A stretch of DNA of 64,000 nt. Origin: Nitrobacter winogradskyi Nb-255. Lineage in GTDB: Bacteria; Pseudomonadota; Alphaproteobacteria; Rhizobiales; Xanthobacteraceae. Numbering within the stretch: the stretch's first letter is position 1; each line of letters starts with the position of its first letter. The position numbers and the translations under genes are program-made. Location of the stretch: contig NC_007406.1 of NCBI RefSeq assembly GCF_000012725.1, positions 2,508,001-2,572,000 of the forward strand, in the 5' to 3' direction. Shown here piece after piece: positions 54,868-64,000 of this stretch. A model generated the notes under the pieces. It made no database searches. It saw only the letters and a program-made list of their open reading frames with translations, and was not told where the DNA came from.

Positions 54868-56646
54868 TCACACCAGCGCCTTGCCGCCGGCAAAGGCGGC
54901 GGCGGTCACATCGTCATTGGCTTCCGCGGGCAAAAGCATCTCGTTATGCGCCTTGCCGGACGGGATCATCGGAAAACAGTTTTCCAGCGCGGCGACGCGA
55001 CAATCGAACAGCACCGGCTTCTTCACCGAGATCATTTCGGCGATCGCGCCGTCGAGATCGGAGGGCCTGGTCGCCTGTAGCCCGACGCAGCCGAAGGCAT
55101 CGGCGAGCTTGACGAAATCGGGTAGCGCCTCGGAATACGAGTGCGACAGCCGATTGCCGTGCAGCAACTGCTGCCATTGCCTCACCATGCCCATGTACTG
55201 ATTGTTGAGGATGAATATCTTGATCGGAAGATCGTGCTGAACGGCCGTCGACATCTCCTGCATCGTCATCTGCACCGAGGCATCGCCTGCGATATCGATC
55301 ACGAGGCTGTCACGATGGGCCACCTGCACGCCGAGCGCGGCCGGCAAACCGTAGCCCATGGTGCCGAGGCCACCCGAAGTCATCAGGCGATGCGGCTCAT
55401 CGAATCCGAAGAACTGCGCGGCCCACATCTGATGCTGGCCGACCTCGGTTGTGATGTAGGTGTCCCGGCCTCGCGTCGCCTCGAACAGGCGCTGGATCGC
55501 AAACTGCGGCAGGATCACATCGTCATTCTTCTTGTAGGCCAGCGAATTGCGCGCGCGCCAGCGCCCGATCTCGAACCACCACGGATCGATCCTGGGCGTC
55601 TTGCCTTCCGCCTTGAACGCCTGCAGCAGGTCGGCCATCACGCTGCCGGCATCGCCGATGATCGGCACGTCGACGCGGATGTTCTTGTTGATAGAGGAAG
55701 GGTCTATATCGATGTGAATCTTCTTTGACCCCGGCGAGAACGCATCGGTGCGTCCCGTGATGCGATCGTCGAAGCGCGCCCCGATACACAGCATGACGTC
55801 GCAATCATGCATCGCCATGTTGGCCTCATAAGTGCCGTGCATGCCGAGCATTCCAAGCCAGTTCTTGCCGGAAGCCGGATAGGCTCCCAGTCCCATCAAA
55901 GTCGAGGTAATCGGAAAGCCAGTGGCTTCGACCAGCGCGCGCAGCGTCTTCGACGCCTCACGGCCTGAGTTGATGATGCCGCCGCCGGTATAGATCACCG
56001 GCCGCTTGGCATTCAGCAACAGCGCGACCGCCTTGCGTATCTGCCCCGCATCGCCTTTGATCTGCGGCTTGTACGACGCATGGACGTCCGATTTCCGCGG
56101 CGGCGTGTAGGTGCCGGTCGCGAACTGCAGGTCCTTCGGCACGTCGACCACGACCGGCCCGGGACGGCCGGAGGTCGCGACATAAAACGCCTCGTGCAGC
56201 ACCTTCGGCAGGTCCTTGATATCGCGTACCAGCCAGTTGTGCTTTGTGCATGGCCTGGTGATGCCGACGGTGTCGCACTCCTGGAACGCATCGTTGCCGA
56301 TCAGGTGCGTGGGCACCTGGCCGGTGATGCAGACCAGCGGGATCGAATCCATCAGCGCGTCGGCCAGCGGCGTTACCATGTTGGTCGCACCCGGCCCCGA
56401 GGTCACAAGCGCCACGCCGGGCTTGCCGGTGGAGCGGGCATAGCCTTCCGCTGCGTGGCCAGCGCCCTGTTCGTGCCGCACCAGAACGTGCTCGATGTCG
56501 CGCTGCTGGAAAATCTCGTCATAGATCGGGAGCACCGCGCCGCCCGGATAACCGAAAATGTGCTTGACGCCATGATCGACGAGGGCGCGAACGATCATGG
56601 CCGCACCGGTCATCTGATTGGAATCCTGATGTTTGTTCTGGCTCAT
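54868..56646 (-). CDS. ilvI: acetolactate synthase large (catalytic) subunit
   Basis: The 592-residue TPP enzyme condenses pyruvate with pyruvate or 2-oxobutyrate, the first common step of valine, leucine and isoleucine synthesis. Domains in order are N-terminal TPP (IFGYPGGAVLPIYDEIF with catalytic Glu in RHEQGAGHAAEGYAR), a central FAD domain, and C-terminal TPP/Mg binding (GDASVQMTMQEMSTAVQHDLPIKIFILNNQYMGMV). A Val-rich leader and attenuator hairpin lie upstream. The small subunit follows. Confidence 0.96.
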   Translation of the reverse strand: MSQNKHQDSNQMTGAAMIVRALVDHGVKHIFGYPGGAVLPIYDEIFQQRDIEHVLVRHEQGAGHAAEGYARSTGKPGVALVTSGPGATNMVTPLADALMDSIPLVCITGQVPTHLIGNDAFQECDTVGITRPCTKHNWLVRDIKDLPKVLHEAFYVATSGRPGPVVVDVPKDLQFATGTYTPPRKSDVHASYKPQIKGDAGQIRKAVALLLNAKRPVIYTGGGIINSGREASKTLRALVEATGFPITSTLMGLGAYPASGKNWLGMLGMHGTYEANMAMHDCDVMLCIGARFDDRITGRTDAFSPGSKKIHIDIDPSSINKNIRVDVPIIGDAGSVMADLLQAFKAEGKTPRIDPWWFEIGRWRARNSLAYKKNDDVILPQFAIQRLFEATRGRDTYITTEVGQHQMWAAQFFGFDEPHRLMTSGGLGTMGYGLPAALGVQVAHRDSLVIDIAGDASVQMTMQEMSTAVQHDLPIKIFILNNQYMGMVRQWQQLLHGNRLSHSYSEALPDFVKLADAFGCVGLQATRPSDLDGAIAEMISVKKPVLFDCRVAALENCFPMIPSGKAHNEMLLPAEANDDVTAAAFAGGKALV

Positions 56647-56696
56647 GGTCGACTCCGGCTTCGCAGTTCTGGCGTAGGATTGCCACCGTCACGGAT

Positions 56697-56721
56697 AAGA
56701 AAAAAGGCCCTTGGAAGGGCC
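56697..56721 (-). terminator. attenuator hairpin of the ilv operon
   Basis: On the minus strand ggcccttccaagggcc is a near-perfect stem (7 pairs, 2-base loop) followed by tttttt ct. It lies between the Val-rich leader peptide (stop at 56750) and the ilvI start at 56646, where it would end transcription unless an alternative fold with upstream ggggcggtgcgccgggccc forms. Confidence 0.85.
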
Positions 56722-56749
56722 CGGCGCACCGCCCCTTGATTGGGACAGC

Positions 56750-56821
56750 TCAACCGCGCCAGACAGCACTCCCGGAAACGACGACCACCGGAACAAGATC
56801 TCTGGTAACAAAATTACGCAT
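56750..56821 (-). CDS. valine-rich leader peptide of the ilv operon
   Basis: A 23-codon ORF begins MRNFVTRDLVPVVVVSGSAV and ends WRG. It has seven Val codons, four of them consecutive (GTG GTC GTC GTT). A terminator hairpin with a U-run follows 28 bases after its stop codon and precedes ilvI. Ribosome stalling for lack of Val-tRNA would favour an antiterminator and so expression. Confidence 0.82.
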   Translation of the reverse strand: MRNFVTRDLVPVVVVSGSAVWRG

Positions 56822-56959
56822 TTCGTCGCTAACTTTCGCAAAGGTTGCGCGGGTTATACGGGGCGGATTTGCACCCGTCAACGGTGTTTCAATGCAAAAT
56901 AATGGTGATTTCAGTGTTTAGGAGTGGGGGGGGAAGCCGGCCAGCAGCATCGCCCGGCG

Positions 56960-57904
56960 TTATCGCGCTTCGGCCCTCTCCAGCACTTGTCTTGCCTCCG
57001 CCGGAGCGGCCCAGATGAACTCCGGCAACTGATGACGAAACCAGGTGAATTGCCGTTTGGCGTAATGGCGCGTGTCGGCGCGGCCGATCTCGGCCGCCCG
57101 CTCCAGGGATATCTCGCCGCGCAGATGCCGAATCAGCGCCGGTACGCCATGCGCCTTCATCGCCGGCAGAAGCGGATCAAGGCGCCGTTCGGCCAGCGCA
57201 GCGACCTCTTCCAGCGCCTCGGCCGCCAGCATCGCGCCGAAACGCGCGTCGATCCGCGCGTAAAGCGCGTCACGCTCCGGAGCAAGGAACACCGCCCTCA
57301 CCCGCTCCGCCGGCAGCAAAGGCGGCAAGCCGTCGCGATGCCAATCGGTCAGCGAGCGTCCGGTCGCCTCGACGACTTCAAGCGCGCGGGCGACGCGGGA
57401 GCGATCGCGCGGTCTCAGGCGTTGCGCCGTCTCAGAATCGCACCGGGCAAGAACCGCATGGAGCGCCTCGGCCCCGTCGCGTTCGAGACGAGCGCGGACG
57501 TCGTTGCGCACCTCTGGCGGAATCGGCGGCACCGCCGACAGGCCGCGCGTCAGCGCCTTGAAGTAGAGACCGGAGCCGCCAACGAAGATCGGCAGCCGCT
57601 TTTTTGCGAGTGTTTCGTTGAGAACCGCCGTCGCATCGGCCACCCACCTTCCGGCGGAGTAGTTCACGCTCGCATCAACGTGGCCGTAAAGCCGGTGCGG
57701 CGCGCGCGCCTCCTCATCAGGCGTCGGCCGCGCGGTGAGAATGCGGAGATTTCGATAGACCTGCATGGAGTCGGTATTGATGACGACGCCGCCAGTCTGT
57801 TCGGCAAGCGACAGCGCCAGCGCGGACTTGCCGCTCGCGGTCGGCCCTGCGATAAGCACGGCATCCGTCGCCTCCACCCCCTCATCACGGTTCAACCCGC
57901 CCAT
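56960..57904 (-). CDS. miaA: tRNA dimethylallyltransferase
   Basis: The 314-residue enzyme adds a dimethylallyl group to A37 of tRNAs that read UNN codons. It has the P-loop [59 protein letters not shown] and the C-terminal [14 protein letters not shown]. The ATG at 57904 shares two bases with the divergent serB ATG. A start a few codons inside cannot be excluded, but the P-loop begins only 18 residues in, which leaves little room. Confidence 0.95.
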
Positions 57905-58796
57905 GTCGCTCGTCGCCACGCTGATCTGCAATCCGGCCAACCCCGCGCTCGATAGCACGGTGCTGGACGGCGCGCGCGCAATTCTGGGCAATGCCGGTCC
58001 GGCGCAATGGCTGTGGGACGAGGTCGCGGCCGACATTCCCTTCGAAAGCACCGACTCCATCCCGGCCATCACACAGCGCCTGCGCGAGGCGCGTGGCGAT
58101 CTGCCGATCGACGTGGTGGTCCAGCCGCAGATCGGACGGCGCAAGAAGCTGTTTCTGGCCGATATGGATTCCACCATGATCGGCCAGGAATGCATCGACG
58201 AACTCGCCGATTTCGCAGGCCTCAAGGCGCATGTCGCAGCGATCACCGAGCGCGCCATGCGCGGCGAAATGCAATTTGAGGCGGCGTTGCGCGAACGCGT
58301 GGCGTTGCTCAAGGGGCTTCCCGTATCCGTGGTCGACGAGGTGCTGGCAAAGCGCATCACGCCGACGCCGGGCGGGCGCGAACTGGTCATGACCATGCGC
58401 GCCAACGGAGCCTATACCTGCCTGATCTCCGGCGGCTTCACGCTCTTCACCGAGGCGGTAGCCGCCCTGATCGGCTTTCACGAGAATCGCGGCAACACGC
58501 TGCTGGTCGAAAACGGAAAACTGTCAGGCACGGCCGCGGAGCCGATCGTCGGCCGCGAGGCCAAACTCACGACCCTGATCGAATTGCGTGAGTCCTCCGG
58601 TCTCGACGGGCTGGATACGCTGGCGGTGGGCGACGGCGCCAACGACCTCGGCATGATCCAACAGGCGGGCCTGGGCGTCGCCTATCACGCCAAGCCCGCG
58701 GTTGCCGCGGCGGCAGCAGCCCGCATCGACCATGGCGACCTGACCGCGCTGCTGTATGCGCAGGGGTACCAGCGCGACGAGTTCGTCAACGCATAG
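57903..58796 (+). CDS. serB: phosphoserine phosphatase
   Basis: The 297-residue HAD-family enzyme catalyses the last step of serine synthesis. An N-terminal ACT-like region (residues 1-80) precedes the HAD motifs [19 protein letters not shown] (nucleophile Asp), [15 protein letters not shown] and [22 protein letters not shown]. The ATG at 57903 overlaps the miaA start on the opposite strand (CATG palindrome); the promoter must therefore lie inside miaA. A repeat follows its stop. Confidence 0.95.
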
Positions 58797-58876
58797 ACTC
58801 TATAGTGTTTTCGAGCGAAATGGATGACCTGTTCGCGTGAAGAAAACGCGTTAAAACAAGATTATAGAACCTCTTA
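58797..58876. repeat. dispersed palindromic repeat, copy 8
   Basis: Contains tatagtgttttcgagcgaaa and ttcgcgtgaagaaaacgcgt, a shortened copy in the gap between the convergent serB and degP genes. Confidence 0.8.
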
Positions 58877-58953
58877 AACGTGGTTCCGCGAGAGAGTGAC
58901 TTCCGGACCGGCGTGCGTCGCAAGCCGTCCGGAATAACGAAGGGCTGGCGCGC

Positions 58954-60444
58954 CTACTTCAGGCTCAGCGCCACGAAACGCAGTTCGCCGGCGCCGTTCG
59001 ACACCATCAGCAGCACAGCTTTCTTGCCGTCCTTTTTCAGCTGATCGATGCGCTTGCGGATATCGGACGCACTGTTCACAGCTTCCTGCGCCACCTCGAC
59101 GATCACGTCGCCGGCGCTGAGCCGCTTCTCGGCGGCGTCGGAATCTGCTTCCACCTCGGTGATGATGACGCCCTTGACGCTGTCCTTGATCTTGTAGCGC
59201 GCGCGCAGATCCTTGCTTAGCGTGGCGAGATCGAGGCCGAGCGCCTTTTGCGTGACGGGCTTGTCGTCATCTTCCGGCTTGGTCTTGATCGAAACGGGGA
59301 TGGCCTTGTCGCTGTCGTCGAGACGTCCCAGCGTCACCTTCTTGGTCTCTTCCTTGCCCTTGCGGATGACCACGACGCTGACGGTCTTGCCCACCGCCGT
59401 ATCCGCGACCATGCGCGACAGATCCTTAGGCTCCTTGATGTCCTTGCCGTCGAAAGCGATGACGACATCGCCGGGTTCGATGCCGGCAGGCTTGGCCGGC
59501 CCCTTATCCTCCACACCGGCAACCAGCGCTCCGCGAGCCGGCTTGATATTGAGGCTGTCGGCGATTTCGTCGGTCACCTGCTGAATGCGAACGCCGAGCC
59601 AGCCGCGACGCAGCTCGCCGAATTTCCGCAACTGATCGACGACGCCCGCTACCGTCTTCGACGGCACCGCGAAACCGATACCGATCGAGCCGCCGGATGG
59701 CGAGATGATCAGCGTATTCACTCCCACGACCTCGCCTTCAAGGTTGAACAACGGGCCGCCGGAGTTGCCGCGATTGATGGCGGCATCGGTCTGGATGTAG
59801 CTGTCGTAAGGGCCGTTATTGATGTCGCGGTTGCGCGCCGAGACGATTCCGGCGGAAACGGAGCCGCCCAGACTGAAAGGGTTGCCGATCGCGATCACCC
59901 ATTCGCCGAGCCGCAACTTGTCGGAATCGCCGAATTTAACGGCCATCAGCGGATGCGGCGGCTTGAACTTCAGCACCGCAAGGTCAGTTTTCTTGTCGAC
60001 CCCGACGGTCTCGGCCTTGACCTTGGTGCCGTCATTCAAAATGACGTTGATCTCATCGGAATCGGCGATGACGTGATTATTGGTGACCACAATTCCGGCG
60101 GCATCGACGATGAATCCGGAGCCAAGCGAGTTCGTCTTGTGCGTCTGCAGGCCGTCACTCTTGCCGCCGCGGCGATTCTTGAAGAAGTCGTCGAAGAACT
60201 CCTCGAACGGTGATCCCGGCGGAAGCTGCGGAATCATGCGGCGGCCCTCGCCGCTCTTGGCTTCCACCTTTTGGGTCGTCGAGATATTGACCACCGCGTC
60301 GATCACCTTTTCCGCCACGTCGGCGATGCCATCGGGACCGCGGGCCAGCGCCGGCGCGGATACCACGGCGCTCGCGACGCCGAGGCAAAACGCGCTCAGA
60401 AGGAAACGCCGGCGAAGACTCAATGCTTGCATCGCTCGGGTCAT
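58954..60444 (-). CDS. periplasmic serine protease of the DegP/HtrA (Do) family
   Basis: A 496-residue periplasmic protease/chaperone. A signal peptide (RRRFLLSAFCLGVASAVVSAPALA) is followed by a trypsin-like domain with the triad in TNNHVIADSD (His), KTDLAVLK (Asp) and INRGNSGGPLFN (Ser), then two PDZ domains (about 280-370 and 400-490). It degrades misfolded envelope proteins. The gene is downstream of hflK-hflC and DUF2065, the usual order in alphaproteobacteria, though two repeat clusters separate them here. Confidence 0.95.
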   Translation of the reverse strand: MTRAMQALSLRRRFLLSAFCLGVASAVVSAPALARGPDGIADVAEKVIDAVVNISTTQKVEAKSGEGRRMIPQLPPGSPFEEFFDDFFKNRRGGKSDGLQTHKTNSLGSGFIVDAAGIVVTNNHVIADSDEINVILNDGTKVKAETVGVDKKTDLAVLKFKPPHPLMAVKFGDSDKLRLGEWVIAIGNPFSLGGSVSAGIVSARNRDINNGPYDSYIQTDAAINRGNSGGPLFNLEGEVVGVNTLIISPSGGSIGIGFAVPSKTVAGVVDQLRKFGELRRGWLGVRIQQVTDEIADSLNIKPARGALVAGVEDKGPAKPAGIEPGDVVIAFDGKDIKEPKDLSRMVADTAVGKTVSVVVIRKGKEETKKVTLGRLDDSDKAIPVSIKTKPEDDDKPVTQKALGLDLATLSKDLRARYKIKDSVKGVIITEVEADSDAAEKRLSAGDVIVEVAQEAVNSASDIRKRIDQLKKDGKKAVLLMVSNGAGELRFVALSLK

Positions 60445-60477
60445 GTTGCGGGTCTCTCCTGAAAAAGCATACTGCCT

Positions 60478-60961
60478 GGAGCGTTATCGAGCGAAGCATG
60501 TCCTCGGGCCTGACCCGAGGATGGAATCCAGTTCGCGTGAAGAAGCGCGTCAAAGCGTAAAGATAGAGTCTTTCACTGTTCCCATGAAACGGTGAAAGAC
60601 TTTAGCGCGTATTCCGCAAAAGTGGATACCGGTTTTGCGATCGGAATGCGCGCAAGTTTTGATTGAGAGCGTTTTCTTCACGCGAACCGGATTTCACTTA
60701 GCCGGAAGATGCTGCAGCATACACTGCGCCGGACGCCGGGCCTGCGCAAGGTGCGAATGAGACAAACTGGAACCTGCGATCAGGCCAAAGCTGTTGCCAG
60801 GACCGCTCCACTATCGCTGGAGCTTCGCTTCTGACTCAAATCAGAAACGAAAATGCTCCAGAGCATGATCCGAACAGGTTGGATTGAGCCATGCACTGGA
60901 AGTTACGGTCGGGTCGCATTTTCCTGCGGCGAACCGGTAATCTACTTCGCCGGAAAACGCT
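60478..60961. repeat. cluster of dispersed palindromic repeats, copy 9
   Basis: At least three partial copies lie in tandem and in alternating orientation. They include agcgttatcgagcgaagcat, the pair agtctttcactg / cggtgaaagact, gagcgttttcttcacgcgaa, and tctgactcaaatcagaaacg. The whole 517-base gap between degP and the DUF2065 gene consists of such material, with no gene visible. Confidence 0.8.
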
Positions 60962-61162
60962 CTAACGCCTGACCAGCCAGATCAGGATCAGGCCCGCGAT
61001 GGCCGACCCGATTCCGGCTATCCGCAAAACCTGCTCCGGAGCCGCCAGCGCGCTTTCCATCGCCCGCCGCACCCACTTCGGAGCCGCGGCGAACAGGATG
61101 CCTTCAAGCATGAAAAGGATACCGAGACCGATCAGAAAATCGGCGAAGGCGATGGAACCCAT
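60962..61162 (-). CDS. DUF2065 small membrane protein
   Basis: The 66-residue protein has two membrane helices (FLIGLGILFMLEGILFAA and IAGIGSAIAGLILIWLV) joined by APKWVRRAMESALAAPEQVLR, the DUF2065 pattern. It regularly lies between hflC and the Do protease gene in alphaproteobacteria, suggesting a part in membrane protein quality control, although its function is not known. Confidence 0.87.
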   Translation of the reverse strand: MGSIAFADFLIGLGILFMLEGILFAAAPKWVRRAMESALAAPEQVLRIAGIGSAIAGLILIWLVRR

Positions 61163-61175
61163 CGAACAGCGTCTC

Positions 61176-61400
61176 CTAGAGCCTTTTCGCTTCTGATGGA
61201 ATCAGAAGCGAGGCTCTATAATCTTGATTTAACGCGTTTTCTTCACGCGAACCGGTATCCACTTCGCTCGAAAACGCTATAGAGCATGATCCCGACCCGA
61301 AGGGCGGCGCCAGCGCAAAGTGGAAACCGGTTTTCGGATAAGATCACGCTCGATCAAAAGTTAAGGCCAGGGTCTTATTCAACGCAGTTGGATCAGACCC
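61176..61400. repeat. dispersed palindromic repeats, copy 10
   Basis: Contains agccttttcgcttctgatgg / tcagaagcgaggct, acgcgttttcttcacgcgaa, cttcgctcgaaaacgctata and a flanking gagcatgatcccgac. It fills the gap between the DUF2065 gene and the end of hflC. Confidence 0.8.
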
Positions 61401-61419
61401 TGGCATCGCAATGTCGAGT

Positions 61420-62316
61420 CTAAGGCTTCGGTGCGGAGGCAGCCGACCGGCCGCCGATATGTCCAAAGAAACGGAAGAAGTCAGAATCCGGTTTCAGAAG
61501 GAAACGCGTGTCGGAACTCTTCAACCCGTTCTGATAAGCGCTCATCGACCGATAGAATGCAAAGAACGCCGGATCCTGATTGTAGGCCTGGGCGAAAAGC
61601 CTGTTGCGCTCGCCATCACCCTGACCACGGATCCGCTCCGCCGCCGAGTTGGCCTCGGCGATGATGACGGTCGCCTCCCGATCGGCCTTGGCCCGGATTT
61701 CCTGCGCCTTCTGACCACCCTGGGCGCGGAATTCGGCGGCTTCCCGTTGTCGCTCGGTCTGCATCCGCTGATAGATCGCCTGGCTGTTCTGTTCCGGCAG
61801 ATCGGCGCGCCGGATCCGGACATCGACCACCGAGATGCCGTATCCGCTGGCCTCCTTGTCGAGTTGATCGCGGATGCGCGCCATCAGCATTTCACGCTCA
61901 TCCCGCACCACCTGAATGAATGTCACCTCACCGAGAACCCGGCGCAGCGACGCGTTGAGCAGCGTCGTCAACTGGATATTAGCGACCTGAATGGAGCCCA
62001 CGCTTTGGTAGAAACGCAAGGCGTCCTTGATGCGATAACGCGCGAACGCATCGACGACGAGCCGCTTCTGGTCCGACGCGATGACTTCCTGCGACGCCTG
62101 CTCAAGGTCCAGAATTCGTTTGTCGATCTCGATGACGGAATCAACGAACGGCGCCTTGAAATGCAGTCCCGGCTCGGTGACGACGCGTACCGGCTCGCCC
62201 AGTCGCACCAGCAGCACCTGTTCGGTCTGGCCCACGGTGAAAACAGAACTGTATCCCACCACCAGCAGGGCCAGTCCAACCAGTAGCGCGGCGATCCCTA
62301 AAACTCCGGTTTTCAT
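61420..62316 (-). CDS. hflC: HflC, SPFH/prohibitin-type regulator of FtsH
   Basis: The 298-residue protein has an N-terminal membrane anchor (VLGIAALLVGLALLVVGYSSVFTV), a periplasmic SPFH/band 7 domain (EQVLLVRLGEPVRVVTEPGLHFKAPFVDSVIEIDKRILDLE) and an Ala/Glu-rich coiled coil (QTERQREAAEFRAQGGQKAQEIRAKADREATVIIAEA). With HflK it forms the large assembly around FtsH that controls membrane protein degradation. Its start overlaps the hflK stop. Confidence 0.95.
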   Translation of the reverse strand: MKTGVLGIAALLVGLALLVVGYSSVFTVGQTEQVLLVRLGEPVRVVTEPGLHFKAPFVDSVIEIDKRILDLEQASQEVIASDQKRLVVDAFARYRIKDALRFYQSVGSIQVANIQLTTLLNASLRRVLGEVTFIQVVRDEREMLMARIRDQLDKEASGYGISVVDVRIRRADLPEQNSQAIYQRMQTERQREAAEFRAQGGQKAQEIRAKADREATVIIAEANSAAERIRGQGDGERNRLFAQAYNQDPAFFAFYRSMSAYQNGLKSSDTRFLLKPDSDFFRFFGHIGGRSAASAPKP

Positions 62317-63461
62317 CGGGCACCCCCATCCGTCCTGGCCGGCTGGTTCGCCGTCGAGCCGCTACGCCGCGATGTCAATTCACTCAGCGGCAGGTAAGGC
62401 ACAATTCCCCCGGAAGACGATGATCCCGGATCGTAGATGAGCTTATCCGCGTCGCCGAGCACGTGCTCCATGGTCTCCAGGTAGATGCGTTCGCGCGTCA
62501 CGTCAGGCGCCTCCTTGTAAGCCTGGTAGACCTGCAGGAAACGCGAACTCTGACCCTTGGCTTCGGCGATGGCCTGCTCCTTGTAACCTTGGGCATTCTG
62601 CACAATCTGAGCCGCCCGGCCTCGCGAATCGGGAACGACACGATTGGCGTAAGTCTGGGCTTCGTTCTGCAGTCGTTCGAGGTCGGCACGGGCGGCCTGC
62701 ACGTCGCGGAAAGAGTCGATGACCTGAGCGGGTGGATCGACCTTCTGCATCTGCACCTGCTGAATCAGAACCCCCGCTCCATATTGATCCAGGGTCTTCT
62801 GCATCAGTTCGTGAACCGACGCTTCGATCTTGGTTCGCTCGGAGGTCAGAATCGGCTGAATATCCGAACGCCCGACCCACTCGCGCATGGCGCTTTCCGC
62901 CACGGCCTTGACGGTGCCTTCGGGGTTCTGGATGTTGAACAGGAAGTCGCCGACCCCGTCCGGCTTGATCCGCCACAACACGGTGAAATCGACGTCGACG
63001 ATGTTTTCGTCGCCCGTCAGCATCAGGCTTTCCTCCGGCACATCGCGCATCGTGCTGGTGCTGCGGGCCGAATCCTGAACCAGCGTCAAACCGATATTGA
63101 GGGTCGAGACGCGCAGCGCCTTGGGCAGCAACACGGTCTCGATCGGATATGGCAGATGATAGTTGAGGCCCGGCTGCACGGTTCGCACATGCTTGCCGAA
63201 CCGCAGCACCACGCCGAGTTCTTCGGACTGCACGCGGAAAAAGCCGGACATGCCCCAGATCGCCACTGCTCCGATCAGAATCAGCAGAATCCCCATGCCG
63301 CTCAGATGTCCTCCCGGCAACAGTTGCCGGATACGCTCCTGAGCGCGACGCAACAGATCCTCAAGATCCGGTGGCTTGGGCCCAGTCGGCTGCGGGCCGG
63401 CTCCCCAAGGCCCTTTCGGGCCAGGACCCCATGGGCCCCCGGTTTGATTCTTCCACGGCAT
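62313..63461 (-). CDS. hflK: HflK, SPFH/prohibitin-type regulator of FtsH
   Basis: The 382-residue protein has a Gly/Pro-rich cytoplasmic start (PWKNQTGGPWGPGPKGPWGAG), a membrane helix (GMGILLILIGAVAIWGMSGFF), an SPFH domain (VVLRFGKHVRTVQPGLNYHLPYPIETVLLPK) and a coiled coil. ATG 63461 has GGAGGAG upstream; GTG 63467 would add two residues. It is co-translated with hflC by an ATGA overlap. Confidence 0.95.
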   Translation of the reverse strand: MPWKNQTGGPWGPGPKGPWGAGPQPTGPKPPDLEDLLRRAQERIRQLLPGGHLSGMGILLILIGAVAIWGMSGFFRVQSEELGVVLRFGKHVRTVQPGLNYHLPYPIETVLLPKALRVSTLNIGLTLVQDSARSTSTMRDVPEESLMLTGDENIVDVDFTVLWRIKPDGVGDFLFNIQNPEGTVKAVAESAMREWVGRSDIQPILTSERTKIEASVHELMQKTLDQYGAGVLIQQVQMQKVDPPAQVIDSFRDVQAARADLERLQNEAQTYANRVVPDSRGRAAQIVQNAQGYKEQAIAEAKGQSSRFLQVYQAYKEAPDVTRERIYLETMEHVLGDADKLIYDPGSSSSGGIVPYLPLSELTSRRSGSTANQPARTDGGAR

Positions 63462-63618
63462 CGACACTCTCCTCCGCGCGGATGGGCCTTGAAGGCCTAG
63501 CCTCGCTCTGTCTATTCGACCTTATAGGGGACGCACCCGGCCCTTACAACGCGGCTTGCTGGCTGAAAGGAGCTATATTCGATCAGACAAATGTCAATGC
63601 AAACATCATGAAATGCGG

Positions 63619-64000
63619 TTAATGCCGGACGCGACGGCGATATGTCACATAAGAAAAATCCGCAGTGTCACCAGCGGCGGCCTTGTTTCGGCAGCGGGCG
63701 ATTTCGTCCCATACCGACGGATCGATCGGCGGAAAAATAGTGTCGCCGTCGACTGCGGTGTGAACCTCGGTCACTTCCAGACGATCGGCCGCAGGCATGG
63801 ACGCGGCATAAATTTCGGCGCCGCCGATCACCGCGATCTCGGCCACTGAACGCCGCAGGGCGTCTCCTTTTGCGATGACGAGCGCGTCTGCCGGCGATCG
63901 CGCCACCAAAGCTCCCACCGCGGTAAAATCCGGATCGCGGGTGATGACGATGTTGGTGCGTCCCGGCAGCGGCCTGCGCAATGAGTCGAAGGTTTTGCGG
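63619..64000 (-). CDS. folA: dihydrofolate reductase, 5' end outside the window
   Basis: This is the C-terminal 126 residues of DHFR: KTFDSLRRPLPGRTNIVITRD, IAVIGGAEIYAASMPAADRLEVTEVH and DGDTIFPPIDPSVWDE. The motif TFDSL-RPLPGRxNIV is standard. It reduces dihydrofolate to tetrahydrofolate with NADPH. The frame is open to the last base. It lies upstream of hflK on the same strand, the usual order in rhizobia. Confidence 0.93.
   Translation of the reverse strand, partial: RKTFDSLRRPLPGRTNIVITRDPDFTAVGALVARSPADALVIAKGDALRRSVAEIAVIGGAEIYAASMPAADRLEVTEVHTAVDGDTIFPPIDPSVWDEIARCRNKAAAGDTADFSYVTYRRRVRH

Overview
The window looks like a chromosome segment of a Bradyrhizobiaceae-type alphaproteobacterium (Nitrobacter, Bradyrhizobium or Rhodopseudomonas relatives). 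The reasons are high GC, the hflK-hflC-DUF2065-degP order, rhizobial-type ExbB and HmuTUV proteins, and a dispersed palindromic repeat (core agcgttttcgagcgaag) found in at least nine intergenic gaps. The species assignment is inference.

1-16.9 kb is an iron-acquisition island. A partial TonB-dependent siderophore receptor, a GNAT acetyltransferase, an STN-type TonB-dependent receptor and its FecR anti-sigma factor are followed by a tightly overlapping minus-strand operon. That operon encodes a petrobactin-type siderophore pathway: two IucA/IucC synthetases, an aryl-AMP ligase, an AsbD-AsbE fusion and an AsbF 3-dehydroshikimate dehydratase. A divergent FecI-like sigma factor, a DUF2946-like protein and exbB-exbD-tonB come next.

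17-26.7 kb holds a small secreted protein, a GH15 hydrolase, an SDR with a membrane tail, and a compact oxidase locus (CtaG, a membrane protein, CoxB, a fused subunit I-III, a small membrane protein), then a DUF2231 protein. 27-31.3 kb is DUF2946, a TonB-dependent receptor and a PepSY membrane protein. 31.4-32.9 kb pairs a guanidinium exporter (Gdx/SugE) with a glycine-type amidinotransferase. 33-37.1 kb is heme handling: hmuV, hmuU, a 5'-truncated hmuT, a heme monooxygenase and a HugX/HutX protein.

38.9-46.9 kb is accessory DNA. It has a complete IS3-family element that ends a DUF2946 gene, a frameshifted HD-domain gene, several transposase remnants, a protein with HREDGPA repeats lying between two pieces of IS6-type transposase, and a DUF3489-DUF2924-serine recombinase module close to tRNA-Lys(CTT).

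47.4-64 kb is mostly core: a Spy-like protein, leuA with a Leu-rich leader peptide, an OpuC-type ABC transporter, ilvC, ilvN and ilvI with a Val-rich leader peptide and attenuator, miaA and serB diverging from overlapping start codons, degP, DUF2065, hflC, hflK and the end of folA. The two leaders suggest coordinated attenuation of branched-chain amino acid synthesis.
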